Positions 39,347 to 48,282 of a DNA stretch of 64,000 bases are shown in pieces (position 1 is the stretch's first letter; the number at the start of each line of letters is the position of its first letter). A program made the translations under genes and the position numbers. The DNA comes from an uncultured Oscillospiraceae bacterium (GTDB lineage: Bacteria > Bacillota > Clostridia > Oscillospirales > Acutalibacteraceae), in contig URFL01000002.1 of the NCBI GenBank assembly GCA_900547105.1, forward strand, positions 1 to 64,000, in the 5' to 3' direction. Below the pieces are notes generated by a model. That model made no database searches and had not been told where the DNA came from. It saw nothing but the letters and a program-made list of their open reading frames with translations.

Positions 39347-41641
39347 TCAAGTGCGTTTGAAGAGTGGAAGCAGCCACGACACCCCCACGCACCCCAGCAA
39401 ATACAGCACCGCGAAGATGGCCGGGGCGGGAGACCCGTTGTAAAAGCTGAGAAATGCCGTCAGTACAAACCCCAGCACGCTGCCGATCAGCTGCGTAGCG
39501 ACCGCCATCAGCCCGCTGACCCGCAGCCGGCGGCAGGTCGCGATCGCCTGCGCCATGCCCTGTGCCCAACCGTTGGAGGCGACCAGCGCCTCGCGGTCGG
39601 CATATTTTTCGCTTTGCAGCCGCACATACAGCCGTCCGGCGGTCGCATCCAGCACCTCCACATAGTACCGATCCAGCCCGTACACCTGACACACCAGATC
39701 CTCGGTAACGTTGGGGTCGCAGGTATGGATCAGCAGCGTGATGCCGCCTTTGGTCAGCGCCTCCAGCGCCTCGCCGATCTCTTCGTCCGCCAGATAGCTG
39801 ACCACGAACATCGCGGACAGCTCCCCCGCGGTGGACAAATACACCAGCTGGCGGTCGCCGTTGGTGTAGCGCATCTCATAATCGCGGGATGGTACATCCA
39901 CGCCGTGGTTTTCCAGCAGCTTGCGGTTGCCGACCAGCACCCGCCGGCCGCCGACCCAGCCGGACACACCCATATCCTGTTCATACACCAGCGATTCCAC
40001 CGGCTGCAGCATGCTTTCGTCATCCTCGATCACCCGACGGAACACATGTGCCAATGGGCCGCCCGCGGCGATCGCCACTGCTGCCGCGTCCACAATGGCG
40101 CGGTCAATGCGGGTGCCGGAAAAGGTCTTGATCCCGTGCAGCACCACGCTGTCCTCCGGAAACAGATCGCTCGCGCTCACCGTTAAGGCGTCCACGCCGC
40201 CGAATTCTTCCACCGCGTCCCAACCGGACAGCATCGCGCCCTGTTCCAGCAGGCGGCGGGACACCCGCCACAGCGGCAGATTCACCGCTGTCAGCAATCC
40301 CAACGGCGCCGCGGTACACACCGCCGCCGTAAACACCGCCAGCGTACCGAACAGCGAACCGGAATACACAAAGAACGCCACCGCCAGCAACAGCGACGCA
40401 CCCAAGCTGATCGGCATATACAGCCGCATCCGCTCGTCACCCGCGTCCGCACCGTAGGAATGGCGTAAAAAGCCCTTCAAAAAGTGCGACTTTTTGAAAT
40501 AACACACCTCCGGTATGCCCATCGCCACCGCCGGACGCCCCAGCTCCATCGCCTCCTGCGGGTCGTCCACCCGACAGGCGGCGACCTTGTCGCCTTGGAA
40601 CGATACCAGCCGGAAGTTGTTCGCGATGCGGCACACGCGCCATTGCCGCCCCACAGCGGACAGCAACAGCCCCATGCCCGCCACCGCGGGCAGCAGCACC
40701 GGCACCTTGTCCGGTGCACCGATCTCGTCCACGTTAAACAGCTGGATCATCGTGTGCAGCAGCGTCACTACCGAGGCGACCGCCGCGGGCGTGTCCGCGT
40801 CCGCCGCCATATGGAACAGGTTTTTCCAACCGTTGAGCACCGTGCGGTAATTCACCGCCACCATCACGCCCAGCAAAATCAGCGACACCAGAATGTGCAG
40901 CACCGATACGCCGGAAAACAGATACGCCACCAGCGCCAGCCAAAGCAGCAGCAGCTCCGGCACCGCCGAGGCCAGCAGCGTGATCCAGCCCATGCGGCGG
41001 CGGTACAACAGCTCGCCGCGCACCGCAGCGGTTTCCTCGTACCGGCTGTAATCCTCCAGCTCCTCTTCCGGTTCCTCCACCGTGGGAGCGGGAGGTTCCT
41101 CGGCGGGGTCGTTGACTTCTTCCTCGCCGGACAGCTTTAAACCGCCCGCTTTTTCGCGGCGGCGTTCAAAATCTTCCATTTGTTCCTGACGGGTACGGCG
41201 CAGCCGCTCCTGCCAGTCGTCGCCCAGTGCCGGAGGCTCTTCCCAATCCTCCAGCTTCATCTGACCCTCCACCTCGTCGGTGGGAGCAGGAGCGGGGGCG
41301 GGGGCGTTATCGCTGACGACCACCGTATCGCCGGACACATCCTCCGCGATGCGGGTTTTGTCCAGATCGGCATCCACCACCACGGTATCGCCCACCGGCT
41401 CTTCTGCCGTTTCCGCCTGGCGGCGTGCCGACAGTTCCTCCAGCGACACCACATTCTCGCCTTGCGGCATTTCGGGGGAGGTGGGCTCCTCTGCCGGTTT
41501 GTCTACGTGCAAAATCGCCTCATCGTCCTCCATCTCGGGCGGCAACACAAAGAATTCGCCCGGTTCGTACTCCGCCGGTTGGTGTTTGCGCCGTCCAAAG
41601 CGCCCGCTTTTGGGCGTTTCTGCATTGTCTTTGTTACCCAT
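39347..41641 (-). CDS. P-type-ATPase-like membrane protein lacking the catalytic aspartate
   Basis: A 764-residue protein. Residues 1-205 are acidic, proline-rich and probably disordered, with GDTVVV repeated at 85-90 and 104-109. Four or more hydrophobic helices follow (about 220-330 and 408-450), with two more at the end. Its layout follows heavy-metal P-type ATPases: a helix ending TAAPLGLLTAVNLPL, then GWDAVEEFGGVDALTVSA, then N-domain-like GGRRVLVGNRKLLENHGV (564-581) and a P-domain-like EALEALTKGGITLLIHT (624-640). The phosphorylation motif DKTGT is absent: the position after GVDALTV reads SASDLFPED. TGD and GDGxNDxP are also absent, so it should not pump by the usual cycle. It is 33 bases after rlmB, in one operon. 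Function unknown. Confidence 0.85.
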   Translation of the reverse strand: MGNKDNAETPKSGRFGRRKHQPAEYEPGEFFVLPPEMEDDEAILHVDKPAEEPTSPEMPQGENVVSLEELSARRQAETAEEPVGDTVVVDADLDKTRIAEDVSGDTVVVSDNAPAPAPAPTDEVEGQMKLEDWEEPPALGDDWQERLRRTRQEQMEDFERRREKAGGLKLSGEEEVNDPAEEPPAPTVEEPEEELEDYSRYEETAAVRGELLYRRRMGWITLLASAVPELLLLWLALVAYLFSGVSVLHILVSLILLGVMVAVNYRTVLNGWKNLFHMAADADTPAAVASVVTLLHTMIQLFNVDEIGAPDKVPVLLPAVAGMGLLLSAVGRQWRVCRIANNFRLVSFQGDKVAACRVDDPQEAMELGRPAVAMGIPEVCYFKKSHFLKGFLRHSYGADAGDERMRLYMPISLGASLLLAVAFFVYSGSLFGTLAVFTAAVCTAAPLGLLTAVNLPLWRVSRRLLEQGAMLSGWDAVEEFGGVDALTVSASDLFPEDSVVLHGIKTFSGTRIDRAIVDAAAVAIAAGGPLAHVFRRVIEDDESMLQPVESLVYEQDMGVSGWVGGRRVLVGNRKLLENHGVDVPSRDYEMRYTNGDRQLVYLSTAGELSAMFVVSYLADEEIGEALEALTKGGITLLIHTCDPNVTEDLVCQVYGLDRYYVEVLDATAGRLYVRLQSEKYADREALVASNGWAQGMAQAIATCRRLRVSGLMAVATQLIGSVLGFVLTAFLSFYNGSPAPAIFAVLYLLGCVGVSWLLPLFKRT

Positions 41642-41674
41642 ATCCGTCGTCCTTCTTCCTCAAAGCCGCGGCTA

Positions 41675-42439
41675 TCAGCGTGCCGCGATGCCGCCGCGCT
41701 GGCGCGCCGCCTCATACAGCGCAATGCCACACGCCACCGAAGCGTTCAACGAGTTGATGCGTCCCGCCATCGGCAGCGACAAAAGGCCGTCGCATTGCTC
41801 CCGCACCAGCCGACCGATGCCTGCGCCCTCGGACCCGACCACCAGCGCCAGCGGACCGGTCAGATCCGTCTGGCACCACATATCGCCGTCCATATCCAGC
41901 CCATACACCCACACGCCGCGTTTTTTCAGCGTTTTGATGGTGTCGGAAATGTTGCCGACCCGCGCGATCGGCATATATTCCACCGCGCCCGCCGATGCCT
42001 TATACACCGTGGAGGTCAGCCCCGCCGACCGGTGCTTGGGAATGATGACCCCATGCGCTCCCGCCGCTTCGGCGGAACGCGCGATCGCGCCCAAATTGTG
42101 TGGATCGTTCAGCTCGTCGCAGATCACAAAAAAGGGCGGCTCCCCCTTTTGCTCGGCAGCGGCAAACAGATCGTCCAGCGTGGCATATTGCTTACATGCC
42201 GCCACCGCGGCAATGCCCTGATGATGCGGACCGCACACGGCGTCCAGCTTGCGGGTATCCACTTCTTTTATCAACACGCCCTGTTCGCGGCAACGAGCCA
42301 GCAACGGGCGAATGCTGCCTGTGCGTTCGCCCCGTGCCACCCAAACGCAGTCCAGCGGGCGACCCGACCGCAGCGCCTCGCTTACCGCGTTGCGCCCGGC
42401 GAGAATATCTTCATTCGGTTGGCGGTCTTCCGGTTTCAT
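41675..42439 (-). CDS. rlmB: 23S rRNA (guanosine2251-2'-O)-methyltransferase type
   Basis: A 254-residue SpoU/TrmH-family RNA 2'-O-methyltransferase. The N-terminal substrate domain starts ILAGRNAVSEALRSGRPLD. The knotted SAM-binding domain has DELNDPHNLGAIARSAEAAG, VVGSEGAGIGRLV and LPMAGRINSLNASVACGIAL, which are the three family motifs. RlmB is the best match among family members by length and the N-terminal domain, but other tRNA/rRNA targets are possible. ATG 42439 follows GGGGTCGG. It is first in an operon with the P-type-ATPase-like gene. Confidence 0.9.
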   Translation of the reverse strand: MKPEDRQPNEDILAGRNAVSEALRSGRPLDCVWVARGERTGSIRPLLARCREQGVLIKEVDTRKLDAVCGPHHQGIAAVAACKQYATLDDLFAAAEQKGEPPFFVICDELNDPHNLGAIARSAEAAGAHGVIIPKHRSAGLTSTVYKASAGAVEYMPIARVGNISDTIKTLKKRGVWVYGLDMDGDMWCQTDLTGPLALVVGSEGAGIGRLVREQCDGLLSLPMAGRINSLNASVACGIALYEAARQRGGIAAR

Positions 42440-42474
42440 AAGCTTGTCCGACCCCTTTTTTCGGTATTTCTTTC

Positions 42475-42503
42475 AGTATACCATACTCTTCGACACACCA
42501 CAA
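42475..42503 (-). promoter_or_regulatory. Promoter of the rlmB operon
   Basis: Minus strand: TTGTGG (complement of 42498-42503), 17-base spacer, TATACT (complement of 42475-42480). Confidence 0.7.
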
Positions 42504-42590
42504 GTAGAAAAAAGCCCCACTTTGTCGATATCGCAGCGGCAAAGCGGAGCCATGCATCCGCTATCAGATACAGAAAATCTCCCGCTTTTC

Positions 42591-42767
42591 CACCTCATCC
42601 GTCGCGGCAATGCCGCGCCACCTTCCCCTCCGAGGGGAAGGCTTGCGAAGTTTCTACTCATCCTGTCATTCTGAGCGCCAGCGAAGAATCTTTTCCAGTG
42701 CTTTCGTAGGGGGCGATGTCCACATCGTCCCACGAATCACGCACAAATCTGCGGTAAGTGCAAACCT
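42591..42767. repeat. Dispersed intergenic repeat, copy A (177 bp)
   Basis: Matches 43043-43219 along its whole length with only a few base changes (offset 452). It contains two small palindromes, CGCGGCAATGCCGCG and TTCCCCTCCGAGGGGAA. It also has the segments TCATTCTGAGCGCCAGCGAA and ACGCACAAATCTGCGGTAAG. No protein-coding content is credible. I recall similar sequences as common intergenic repeats in gut Clostridia, from memory only. Confidence 0.88.
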
Positions 42768-42850
42768 TCTCCTTGAGGAGAAGGTGCTAAGCACAGCGAA
42801 TCGGATGAGGTGGAAAAATAATAAGCTTTATGATGCTGGCGGCGGGCGCA

Positions 42851-43001
42851 TGGCCCCTTTGTGTAAAGGGGGCTGTCACGACTGTGGTCGTGACTGGGGG
42901 ATTGTCGCCGTCCGCCGGACGGCGTTTAAACAGGCGATTTCCGCTACAATCCCTCCGTCACAGCTTAACGCTGTGCCACCTCCCTTTACACAAGGGAGGC
43001 T
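42851..43001. mobile_element. MITE-like element with imperfect 55-bp inverted ends
   Basis: The left end (42851-42905, starting TGGCCCCTTTGTGTAAAGGG and ending GGGGGATTGT) is the imperfect reverse complement of the right end (42946-43001, from ACAATCCCTCCG to CAAGGGAGGCT), roughly three quarters matching by eye. Each end also folds on itself. Only 40 bases lie between, so the element codes for nothing and would need help in trans to move. It sits between the two copies of the 177-bp repeat. Confidence 0.7.
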
Positions 43002-43042
43002 TTAGTACGCCACTGGTTTCAGCGAAATCTACAGGTTTCTAA

Positions 43043-43219
43043 CACCTCATCCGGCGCGGCAATGCCGCGCCACCTTCCCCTCCGAGGGGAAGGCTTGCGG
43101 AATTCCTACTCAACCTGTCATTCTGAGCGCCAGCGAAGATTCTTTTCCAGTGCTTTCGTAGGGGGTGATGCCCACATCGTCCCACGAATCACGCACAAAT
43201 CTGCGGTAAGTGCAAGCCT
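43043..43219. repeat. Dispersed intergenic repeat, copy B (177 bp)
   Basis: Near-identical to 42591-42767. The two copies flank the MITE-like element in a 900-base stretch without genes between rlmB and the amidase gene. The remaining parts of that stretch (42504-42590, 42768-42850, 43002-43042, 43220-43290) show no further recognisable feature. Confidence 0.88.
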
Positions 43220-43290
43220 CCCTCGTCAGAGAAAGCCCAGCAAAATCTCTGCATTCACTATCGCTTCTGCGTTTCTACCAAACAGGCGCG

Positions 43291-43326
43291 TGAAAGCCCC
43301 GGGCGGTTACACGCCCGGGGCTTTTA
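43291..43326 (-). terminator. Terminator of the GHL10-amidase operon
   Basis: Perfect 13-bp stem AAAGCCCCGGGCG (43293-43305 with 43312-43324), six-base loop, short T run. Confidence 0.82.
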
Positions 43327-43344
43327 CAAAAATCGCTATATTCA

Positions 43345-46300
43345 TCACCACAGCCGCTTGCGGCTGTCGGCAGGAAGCGCCGCCACAATGAGCGATCCCG
43401 CCATTGATGCCGTCGCGGGTGTCGCAGCGGCATAGCTGTCAATAGACGAGGTACTCTCCATTGCGGGCAGCGACTCAAAATACGCCACCACACCGTCCGC
43501 GATCGCACCGGTAAGCTGGTTGCGATAGCTGTCGCTGATCAACAGTTCCAGATTGCGCGGGTTGCTCATAAAGCCACATTCGATCAGCATACTGGGCGCA
43601 TCCGACACCCGCGTGATGAAGAACGGATTCCACAAGCAGACCTCCTGTCGGCTGCCGATGCCATAGGAGCGCTCCACCTGCCGCATCTTTTCGGTGATGG
43701 TTTTGGCGGGCAGATACGAATACTCGTTGAAATAATGCACCGAGCAGCCATTGGTCGCGCTGCTGGTGGAACCATCCATGTGGATGCTGAGGATCAGATC
43801 GGTGCCGTTGTTGCGTCCGGCATTCATCCGCGCATCCACCGTGGGGTTGGAATCGGTGGTGCGGGTCATATGCACCGTTGCGCCCAGCGCTTGCAGCTTT
43901 TGCTGCAGCGTTTTGGCATATTGCAGCGTCAGCGTTTTTTCAGGCAGCGACCCTGACGCGGTGCCGACCGAGCTGCCGCCGTGTCCGGCATCCAGCAAAA
44001 TGCGCATCCCTTTCAGCGGCTGCGTGTCGCTGCCCACCGTGGGTGCGTGTTGGAAATGCAGGCTCATTTTACCGCCGCTTTCCCATTTGACCGAATAGCC
44101 ATAGAACTGCGCTTTGCGGGTCAGCGTTAGCCGCAGCACATATTGGTGATCCTTGCCTTTGATCCACGCCGCTTTGCTAAACAGCGGGCTGCTGCTCACA
44201 TCCGGCGCGGCGGGCACGGTATCGGTATAGTAGAAGGTGATATCCACATATTCGGTGGTCTGGCCGGTGGCGCTCACATCGTAGCTCGGCTGGGACGAGG
44301 TGTTCGCGTTGCGGTATTTTTGCGGAAGCAGCTCCACATTATAGGGGATCTTCCAATGCGAGCCGAAGGTGATGGTGGTGCCGCCATTCTCCAGCGTGGT
44401 TTGTCCGCCGGAAAGGGTGTTGGCGGTCAGCTTGCCGTTTTCCTTGTACACAGCGGCATCGTCCATATATACCCGCCGGCCGGAGCCGAGCTGATAATAG
44501 TAATGCTCCGAGGCGGAGTCAAACACCTGCCGCACCAGCACATCGGTGGTGCCTTTCGCCAGATAGGCGTTGTTGGGACGGGAGTAATCCTCTACCGTGC
44601 TGCCGCGGAAGGTTTCGGCGTATTCCGCCGTGATAGACATCAGTGTGCCGCTCGCCAGCACGGTACCGCCTTTGGAGGGATCAAGAATGGCCGTGTCGTT
44701 GCCGTTGCTGCCGGAAGAGGACGAACCGGTGTTGCCGGTGGAAACCTGCTTCTTCGCCGCAACAAACAAGCGCCCGCCTTTCATGGTCTGCGAAACGCCC
44801 TGGTACTTACCCCTTACCTTCACCGCGCCCAGCGACTGCACCTTGCCGGTCACCCCGGCGGGCAGCACATATACGCCGGAAAAGTTTTCGTAATCCGACA
44901 GATCCTCGCTGCCGTTTTCCATTTGCAGCGGCGCGGATTGCATCTTCACGGTGGTGGACCCCACCGTCGCCGACACGGTCGCGCCTTTGCGGGCAATCGC
45001 GCTGATGGTGATGGCGGTGCCGCCTTCCAGCTTGACATCGCGCACCGGCGCGACGCTTTTCAGCACCTGTATCTCATAGATCACGGTATAGGTGACCTTT
45101 TGCCCTTTGTGGCGGAAAGTGAAGGTGTTTTTGCCGGGCGAAAGGGTCACATCCTTGGCAAAATAGCCATGATCCGACACCTCCAGCGTCTTGCCGTTGA
45201 GCAGCAGCGGAAAGTTGGGATCGGCGCTGCCTTGCAGCGTGAACCGTGATTCCAGCGTGGTGGTGGATTTCTCCTTGGGTGAGGTCAGGGCGAGCTTGTC
45301 CTCCAAAAAGGCGGTTTTCGCCTTGCCCGCCATCGTGTTCAGCAGCACATCGGTAGTTTTATCGGTGTTGCGCTGCAGCGCCGCCACGCCAAAGGCGCTG
45401 CCGGCGTAGGCTTTGGCTTTTTTCGCCGCCAGATACTGCCGCGGCAGCTGGTCCGGCGAGCTCCACCCGCTCTCGTCGCCGCCGGCTTTTTCGGCGGCGT
45501 GCGCCACAAACAGCGGCAGCGCGCGATCGGTACACAGCTTGTCCCACCATGTGAGCACGGTGGAAAAGGACAAGGTTTTATCTCCCAGAGAGGTGTAGTT
45601 CTTCAGCAACACGCTGTCGAACCAACCCTCTTGCAGCCAGCGGCGGGTGTCCGCGCCGCCATCGGTAAAATCCTGATACACATCGGTCGCCTTGATGCCC
45701 TCCGTCGCCGTGTCGGTGCTCGCCCAAACGGGATCGGCAAACAGCCCGATGCTGCGGTCGCCTTTTTTCAGCACCGCCATCACCGTTTCCTGCACGGCGG
45801 AGTCGATGGCGGTTTGACGGGCGACGGAATCGCCGTCGGCGCTGCCCTCGGGGCAGGCGTAGCCGGTCAGATAGTAGCCCTCCACATCGTAGGCATCCAG
45901 CGCTTCCTGCACCGATTGGCACAAGTGCTCGACATCCGGCTGCTGCGGGTCAAAGCCGCCGGCTTGTCCCACCCGCAGATCCAACAGCGCATACACCGTC
46001 AGATGTTTCTGATGCGCCTGTTCCACCAGATACGCCAGCGGGTCAAACCGCTCGCCGCCATCGGTGAAGGTCAGCGATTCGCCGAGCGCGCTGGCATACA
46101 GTGGCTTGCCCTGATAGCGGGTGTCGGCGATCACGGTGTTGAACTCCCATTTTTCGCAGGACGCCAGCGCTTTGTCGATCTGGTTGCGCATATCGGCGGG
46201 GGTGTTGCCCGCATCGGTGTAATAGTCCACCCCGGGGGTAAACATCGCAGCTTTCATGCTCGCGACCGGCGCGGTGCGCGGATAATCCGCCATGGTTTTT

Positions 46301-46479
46301 TCCGCTTCCGACGAGGCGGGCGCGTCCGGTGATACCACCGGGCGGCTTTCGTCACGCGACAGCGCCCACCACAGCCCCGCGCCTATCGCCGCAGCGAGGC
46401 AAAGCGCCGCCACCGCGATGATCGTTTTTTTGGTTGTCCAGCGTGCACGCCACGCCGCTTTTTTTCCATGCTGTGCCAT
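43345..46479 (-). CDS. Large membrane-anchored N-acetylmuramoyl-L-alanine amidase with glycosidase-like domain
   Basis: A 1044-residue surface enzyme. A basic start and one transmembrane helix (about 18-42) anchor it. The N-terminal extracellular part (about 75-390) looks like the GHL10/GH13-like barrel found in the neighbouring gene (FNTVIADTRYQGKPLYAS, YALLDLRVG, YDVEGYYLTGYACPEG). The middle is a series of beta-rich modules. The C-terminal Amidase_3 domain (about 823-1005) has the zinc ligands in LLDAGHGG and SIHMDGS and glutamates in GSLPEKTL and IECGFMSN. It should cleave the amide between MurNAc and L-alanine. About 35 residues after the domain are unstructured. ATG 46479 lies 17 bases after the GHL10 lipoprotein gene, in one operon. 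Confidence 0.9.
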   Translation of the reverse strand: MAQHGKKAAWRARWTTKKTIIAVAALCLAAAIGAGLWWALSRDESRPVVSPDAPASSEAEKTMADYPRTAPVASMKAAMFTPGVDYYTDAGNTPADMRNQIDKALASCEKWEFNTVIADTRYQGKPLYASALGESLTFTDGGERFDPLAYLVEQAHQKHLTVYALLDLRVGQAGGFDPQQPDVEHLCQSVQEALDAYDVEGYYLTGYACPEGSADGDSVARQTAIDSAVQETVMAVLKKGDRSIGLFADPVWASTDTATEGIKATDVYQDFTDGGADTRRWLQEGWFDSVLLKNYTSLGDKTLSFSTVLTWWDKLCTDRALPLFVAHAAEKAGGDESGWSSPDQLPRQYLAAKKAKAYAGSAFGVAALQRNTDKTTDVLLNTMAGKAKTAFLEDKLALTSPKEKSTTTLESRFTLQGSADPNFPLLLNGKTLEVSDHGYFAKDVTLSPGKNTFTFRHKGQKVTYTVIYEIQVLKSVAPVRDVKLEGGTAITISAIARKGATVSATVGSTTVKMQSAPLQMENGSEDLSDYENFSGVYVLPAGVTGKVQSLGAVKVRGKYQGVSQTMKGGRLFVAAKKQVSTGNTGSSSSGSNGNDTAILDPSKGGTVLASGTLMSITAEYAETFRGSTVEDYSRPNNAYLAKGTTDVLVRQVFDSASEHYYYQLGSGRRVYMDDAAVYKENGKLTANTLSGGQTTLENGGTTITFGSHWKIPYNVELLPQKYRNANTSSQPSYDVSATGQTTEYVDITFYYTDTVPAAPDVSSSPLFSKAAWIKGKDHQYVLRLTLTRKAQFYGYSVKWESGGKMSLHFQHAPTVGSDTQPLKGMRILLDAGHGGSSVGTASGSLPEKTLTLQYAKTLQQKLQALGATVHMTRTTDSNPTVDARMNAGRNNGTDLILSIHMDGSTSSATNGCSVHYFNEYSYLPAKTITEKMRQVERSYGIGSRQEVCLWNPFFITRVSDAPSMLIECGFMSNPRNLELLISDSYRNQLTGAIADGVVAYFESLPAMESTSSIDSYAAATPATASMAGSLIVAALPADSRKRLW

Positions 46480-46496
46480 TCTGTTCTCCTATATCC

Positions 46497-47840
46497 TCAG
46501 CGCATCAGCGCCAACACTTGTTCTACTTCTCGCGCGGCGATCTGCCGCGCTTTTCCGGTCAACCCGGCGCTCGCGGGGGTGAAATACGCATAGCTAAAAA
46601 ATGCAAATCCTCCACAATCCTTGCGGGTGCGCAGCCAGTTGACCGACCGCGCCATGATGGAATCGTGGGTTTGCCATTCGTCTGCGCCGGAGCCGGCGTA
46701 GGCATCGGCTTGCCCCGCTTTGTACAGCGCCAACCCCACATACAGCTGCACCGACGATCGGCGTTTGTAGCCGCGCCACTGCTGCACCATTTTGTGAAAC
46801 GGACGGGTTTCGTGTTCAAACCCATAATACACCTGCGGGCAAACATAGTCCAGCCGGTCGGCGCGATTCATCCATCCGGTCACATCGGCGTACAGCCGGT
46901 CATGATCCTTGTCCGCGTCCGCATCCGGACTCACGCCAAACACGCATCCCGCGCGGGTGTGCACTGCTTTGTACACATCGCGTATCAGCGCATCCACGCA
47001 GCTGCGCCGCCAATTCCCGATGGTACCGCTGCTGTTTTTTTGCTGCCACGCCGAAAACGCCGTTTTCTCAAACGCAGCGGGCTGGTCGGTCGGCACCCCA
47101 CCCTCGGGGTAAAAATAATCGTCAAACTGCACTCCGTCCACCGCGTAATTCTGCACAATCTCGCGCACGCCCGCCACCACCAGCTGCTGCACCGCCGCTT
47201 CGTGCGGCATATAGTAGAGGGTGTCCTGATAGGTAAAAATCTTGTCCACCCGGGCGCGTGTTTTATCCTTGCCCACGCGATAGGGATTGACCCACGCGTG
47301 CAGCTTCAAACCGTTTTTGTGCGCCGCCTGCACCGCCCGCTGCAAGGGGTCGAACCCCGCCACCAGCAGCGATTTGACCGATGTTGCCGCCGGATATTGC
47401 TGCGAAGCGTAGTACGCGTCGCTGTTGCCCCGCACATGAAAAAACACGGTGTTCAGTCCATAAGAGGCGCAGGTCTGCATCAGTTCATCCAGCGCCGCTC
47501 CCGCCGCCGCGGCGGTTTTGCCGTTCAGCAGCGCGTCGATCTCGTAATACGAGAGCCACACCCCGCGCATTTCCGTTGTGCGGGTGGTGGAGGGAGCGGC
47601 AGTAGTCGCAGCACGCGTGGTCGTGCGCGCCACGCGGGAAGTCGTTGTCTCCGCCGAAGCGGTTCCGGCGGAGACCGCTGTGGTCAGCGCCGTGGTCGCG
47701 GAAAGGGATGCGGTCGGCTGCTTAGAAGCAGCAACTGACGCAGCGGTGCCGGTGGACACCACCGAAACCGGGCGAGTGTCCGCCCGACAGCCGCATAGCA
47801 GCGCCAGCACCAACGCCAGCGCCAAGCAGCACCGTTTCAA
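46497..47840 (-). CDS. GHL10-family (DUF187) glycosidase-like lipoprotein
   Basis: A 447-residue lipoprotein. The signal KRCCLALALVLALLCGC ends in a lipobox, a serine/threonine/alanine-rich linker follows (about 20-90), and then a GHL10 barrel starts MRGVWLSYYEIDALL. Family motifs include NTVFFHVRGNSDAYY, LHAWVNPYRVG, DGVQFDDYFYP and DYVCPQVYYGF. Members are thought to hydrolyse cell-wall or extracellular polysaccharide, but the substrate is unproven. The start is TTG 47840, with GGGGAGGGG six bases before it; the open frame upstream lacks a ribosome-binding site. It is first in the operon with the amidase. Confidence 0.88.
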   Translation of the reverse strand: MKRCCLALALVLALLCGCRADTRPVSVVSTGTAASVAASKQPTASLSATTALTTAVSAGTASAETTTSRVARTTTRAATTAAPSTTRTTEMRGVWLSYYEIDALLNGKTAAAAGAALDELMQTCASYGLNTVFFHVRGNSDAYYASQQYPAATSVKSLLVAGFDPLQRAVQAAHKNGLKLHAWVNPYRVGKDKTRARVDKIFTYQDTLYYMPHEAAVQQLVVAGVREIVQNYAVDGVQFDDYFYPEGGVPTDQPAAFEKTAFSAWQQKNSSGTIGNWRRSCVDALIRDVYKAVHTRAGCVFGVSPDADADKDHDRLYADVTGWMNRADRLDYVCPQVYYGFEHETRPFHKMVQQWRGYKRRSSVQLYVGLALYKAGQADAYAGSGADEWQTHDSIMARSVNWLRTRKDCGGFAFFSYAYFTPASAGLTGKARQIAAREVEQVLALMR

Positions 47841-47864
47841 TCGCGTCCCCTCCCCTTTTTTCAG

Positions 47865-47894
47865 TTGACAAAGGCACCCCTTGTCCGGTAGTAT
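47865..47894 (+). promoter_or_regulatory. Promoter of the DUF1294 gene
   Basis: TTGACA (47865-47870), 18-base spacer, TAGTAT (47889-47894). It lies in the 104-base divergent region shared with the GHL10 gene. Confidence 0.65.
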
Positions 47895-47944
47895 ACGATA
47901 TGATGCAGATAGATATATCATACCTGAAAAAGGAGAATTTGTCC

Positions 47945-48244
47945 ATGCCATCCACCGAATTTTGTGCGGCACTCTGTCCGTATATCGCCGGTTATCTCGG
48001 AATCATCAGCTTGGTAGCGGTTATCCTCACCGTCACCGACAAATACAAAGCGCGGCACCATCGCTGGCGGATCCCCGAAGCGGCATTGTTTTGGGTGGCG
48101 GCACTGGGCGGCTGCGCCGCCATGTATGTAACCATGCGGCTGATCCACCACAAAACGCGCCACCGTCGATTTATGTGGGGCTTGCCCGCCATTTTGCTTC
48201 TGCAGATTGCAGTGGCAGCGTATCTTTTCTACCGCTTAGGATGA
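47945..48244 (+). CDS. DUF1294 small membrane protein
   Basis: A 99-residue protein with three hydrophobic helices. The DUF1294 signature is seen: TDKYKARHHRWRIPEAALFW followed by VAALGGCAAMYVTMRLIHHK and TRHRRFMWGLP. Function unknown; the family is widespread in bacteria. ATG 47945 is chosen because AAGGAG lies nine bases upstream. It is divergent from the GHL10 lipoprotein gene and followed by a strong terminator. Confidence 0.9.
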   Translation: MPSTEFCAALCPYIAGYLGIISLVAVILTVTDKYKARHHRWRIPEAALFWVAALGGCAAMYVTMRLIHHKTRHRRFMWGLPAILLLQIAVAAYLFYRLG

Positions 48245-48245
48245 T

Positions 48246-48282
48246 GTAAAGCCGCGTTCTCGGTCGAGAGCGCGGCTTTTTT
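48246..48282. terminator. Terminator between DUF1294 and comF genes
   Basis: Stem AAAGCCGCG-TCTC (48248-48261) with 48266-48279, CGGT-type loop, T run on the plus strand and A run on the other side, so it serves both convergent genes. Confidence 0.88.

Noticed and set aside
42500..43260. CRISPR array suggested by repeated blocks
   Set aside because: There are only two long repeats with a different element between them. Unit size and spacing do not fit a CRISPR array, and no cas gene is present.
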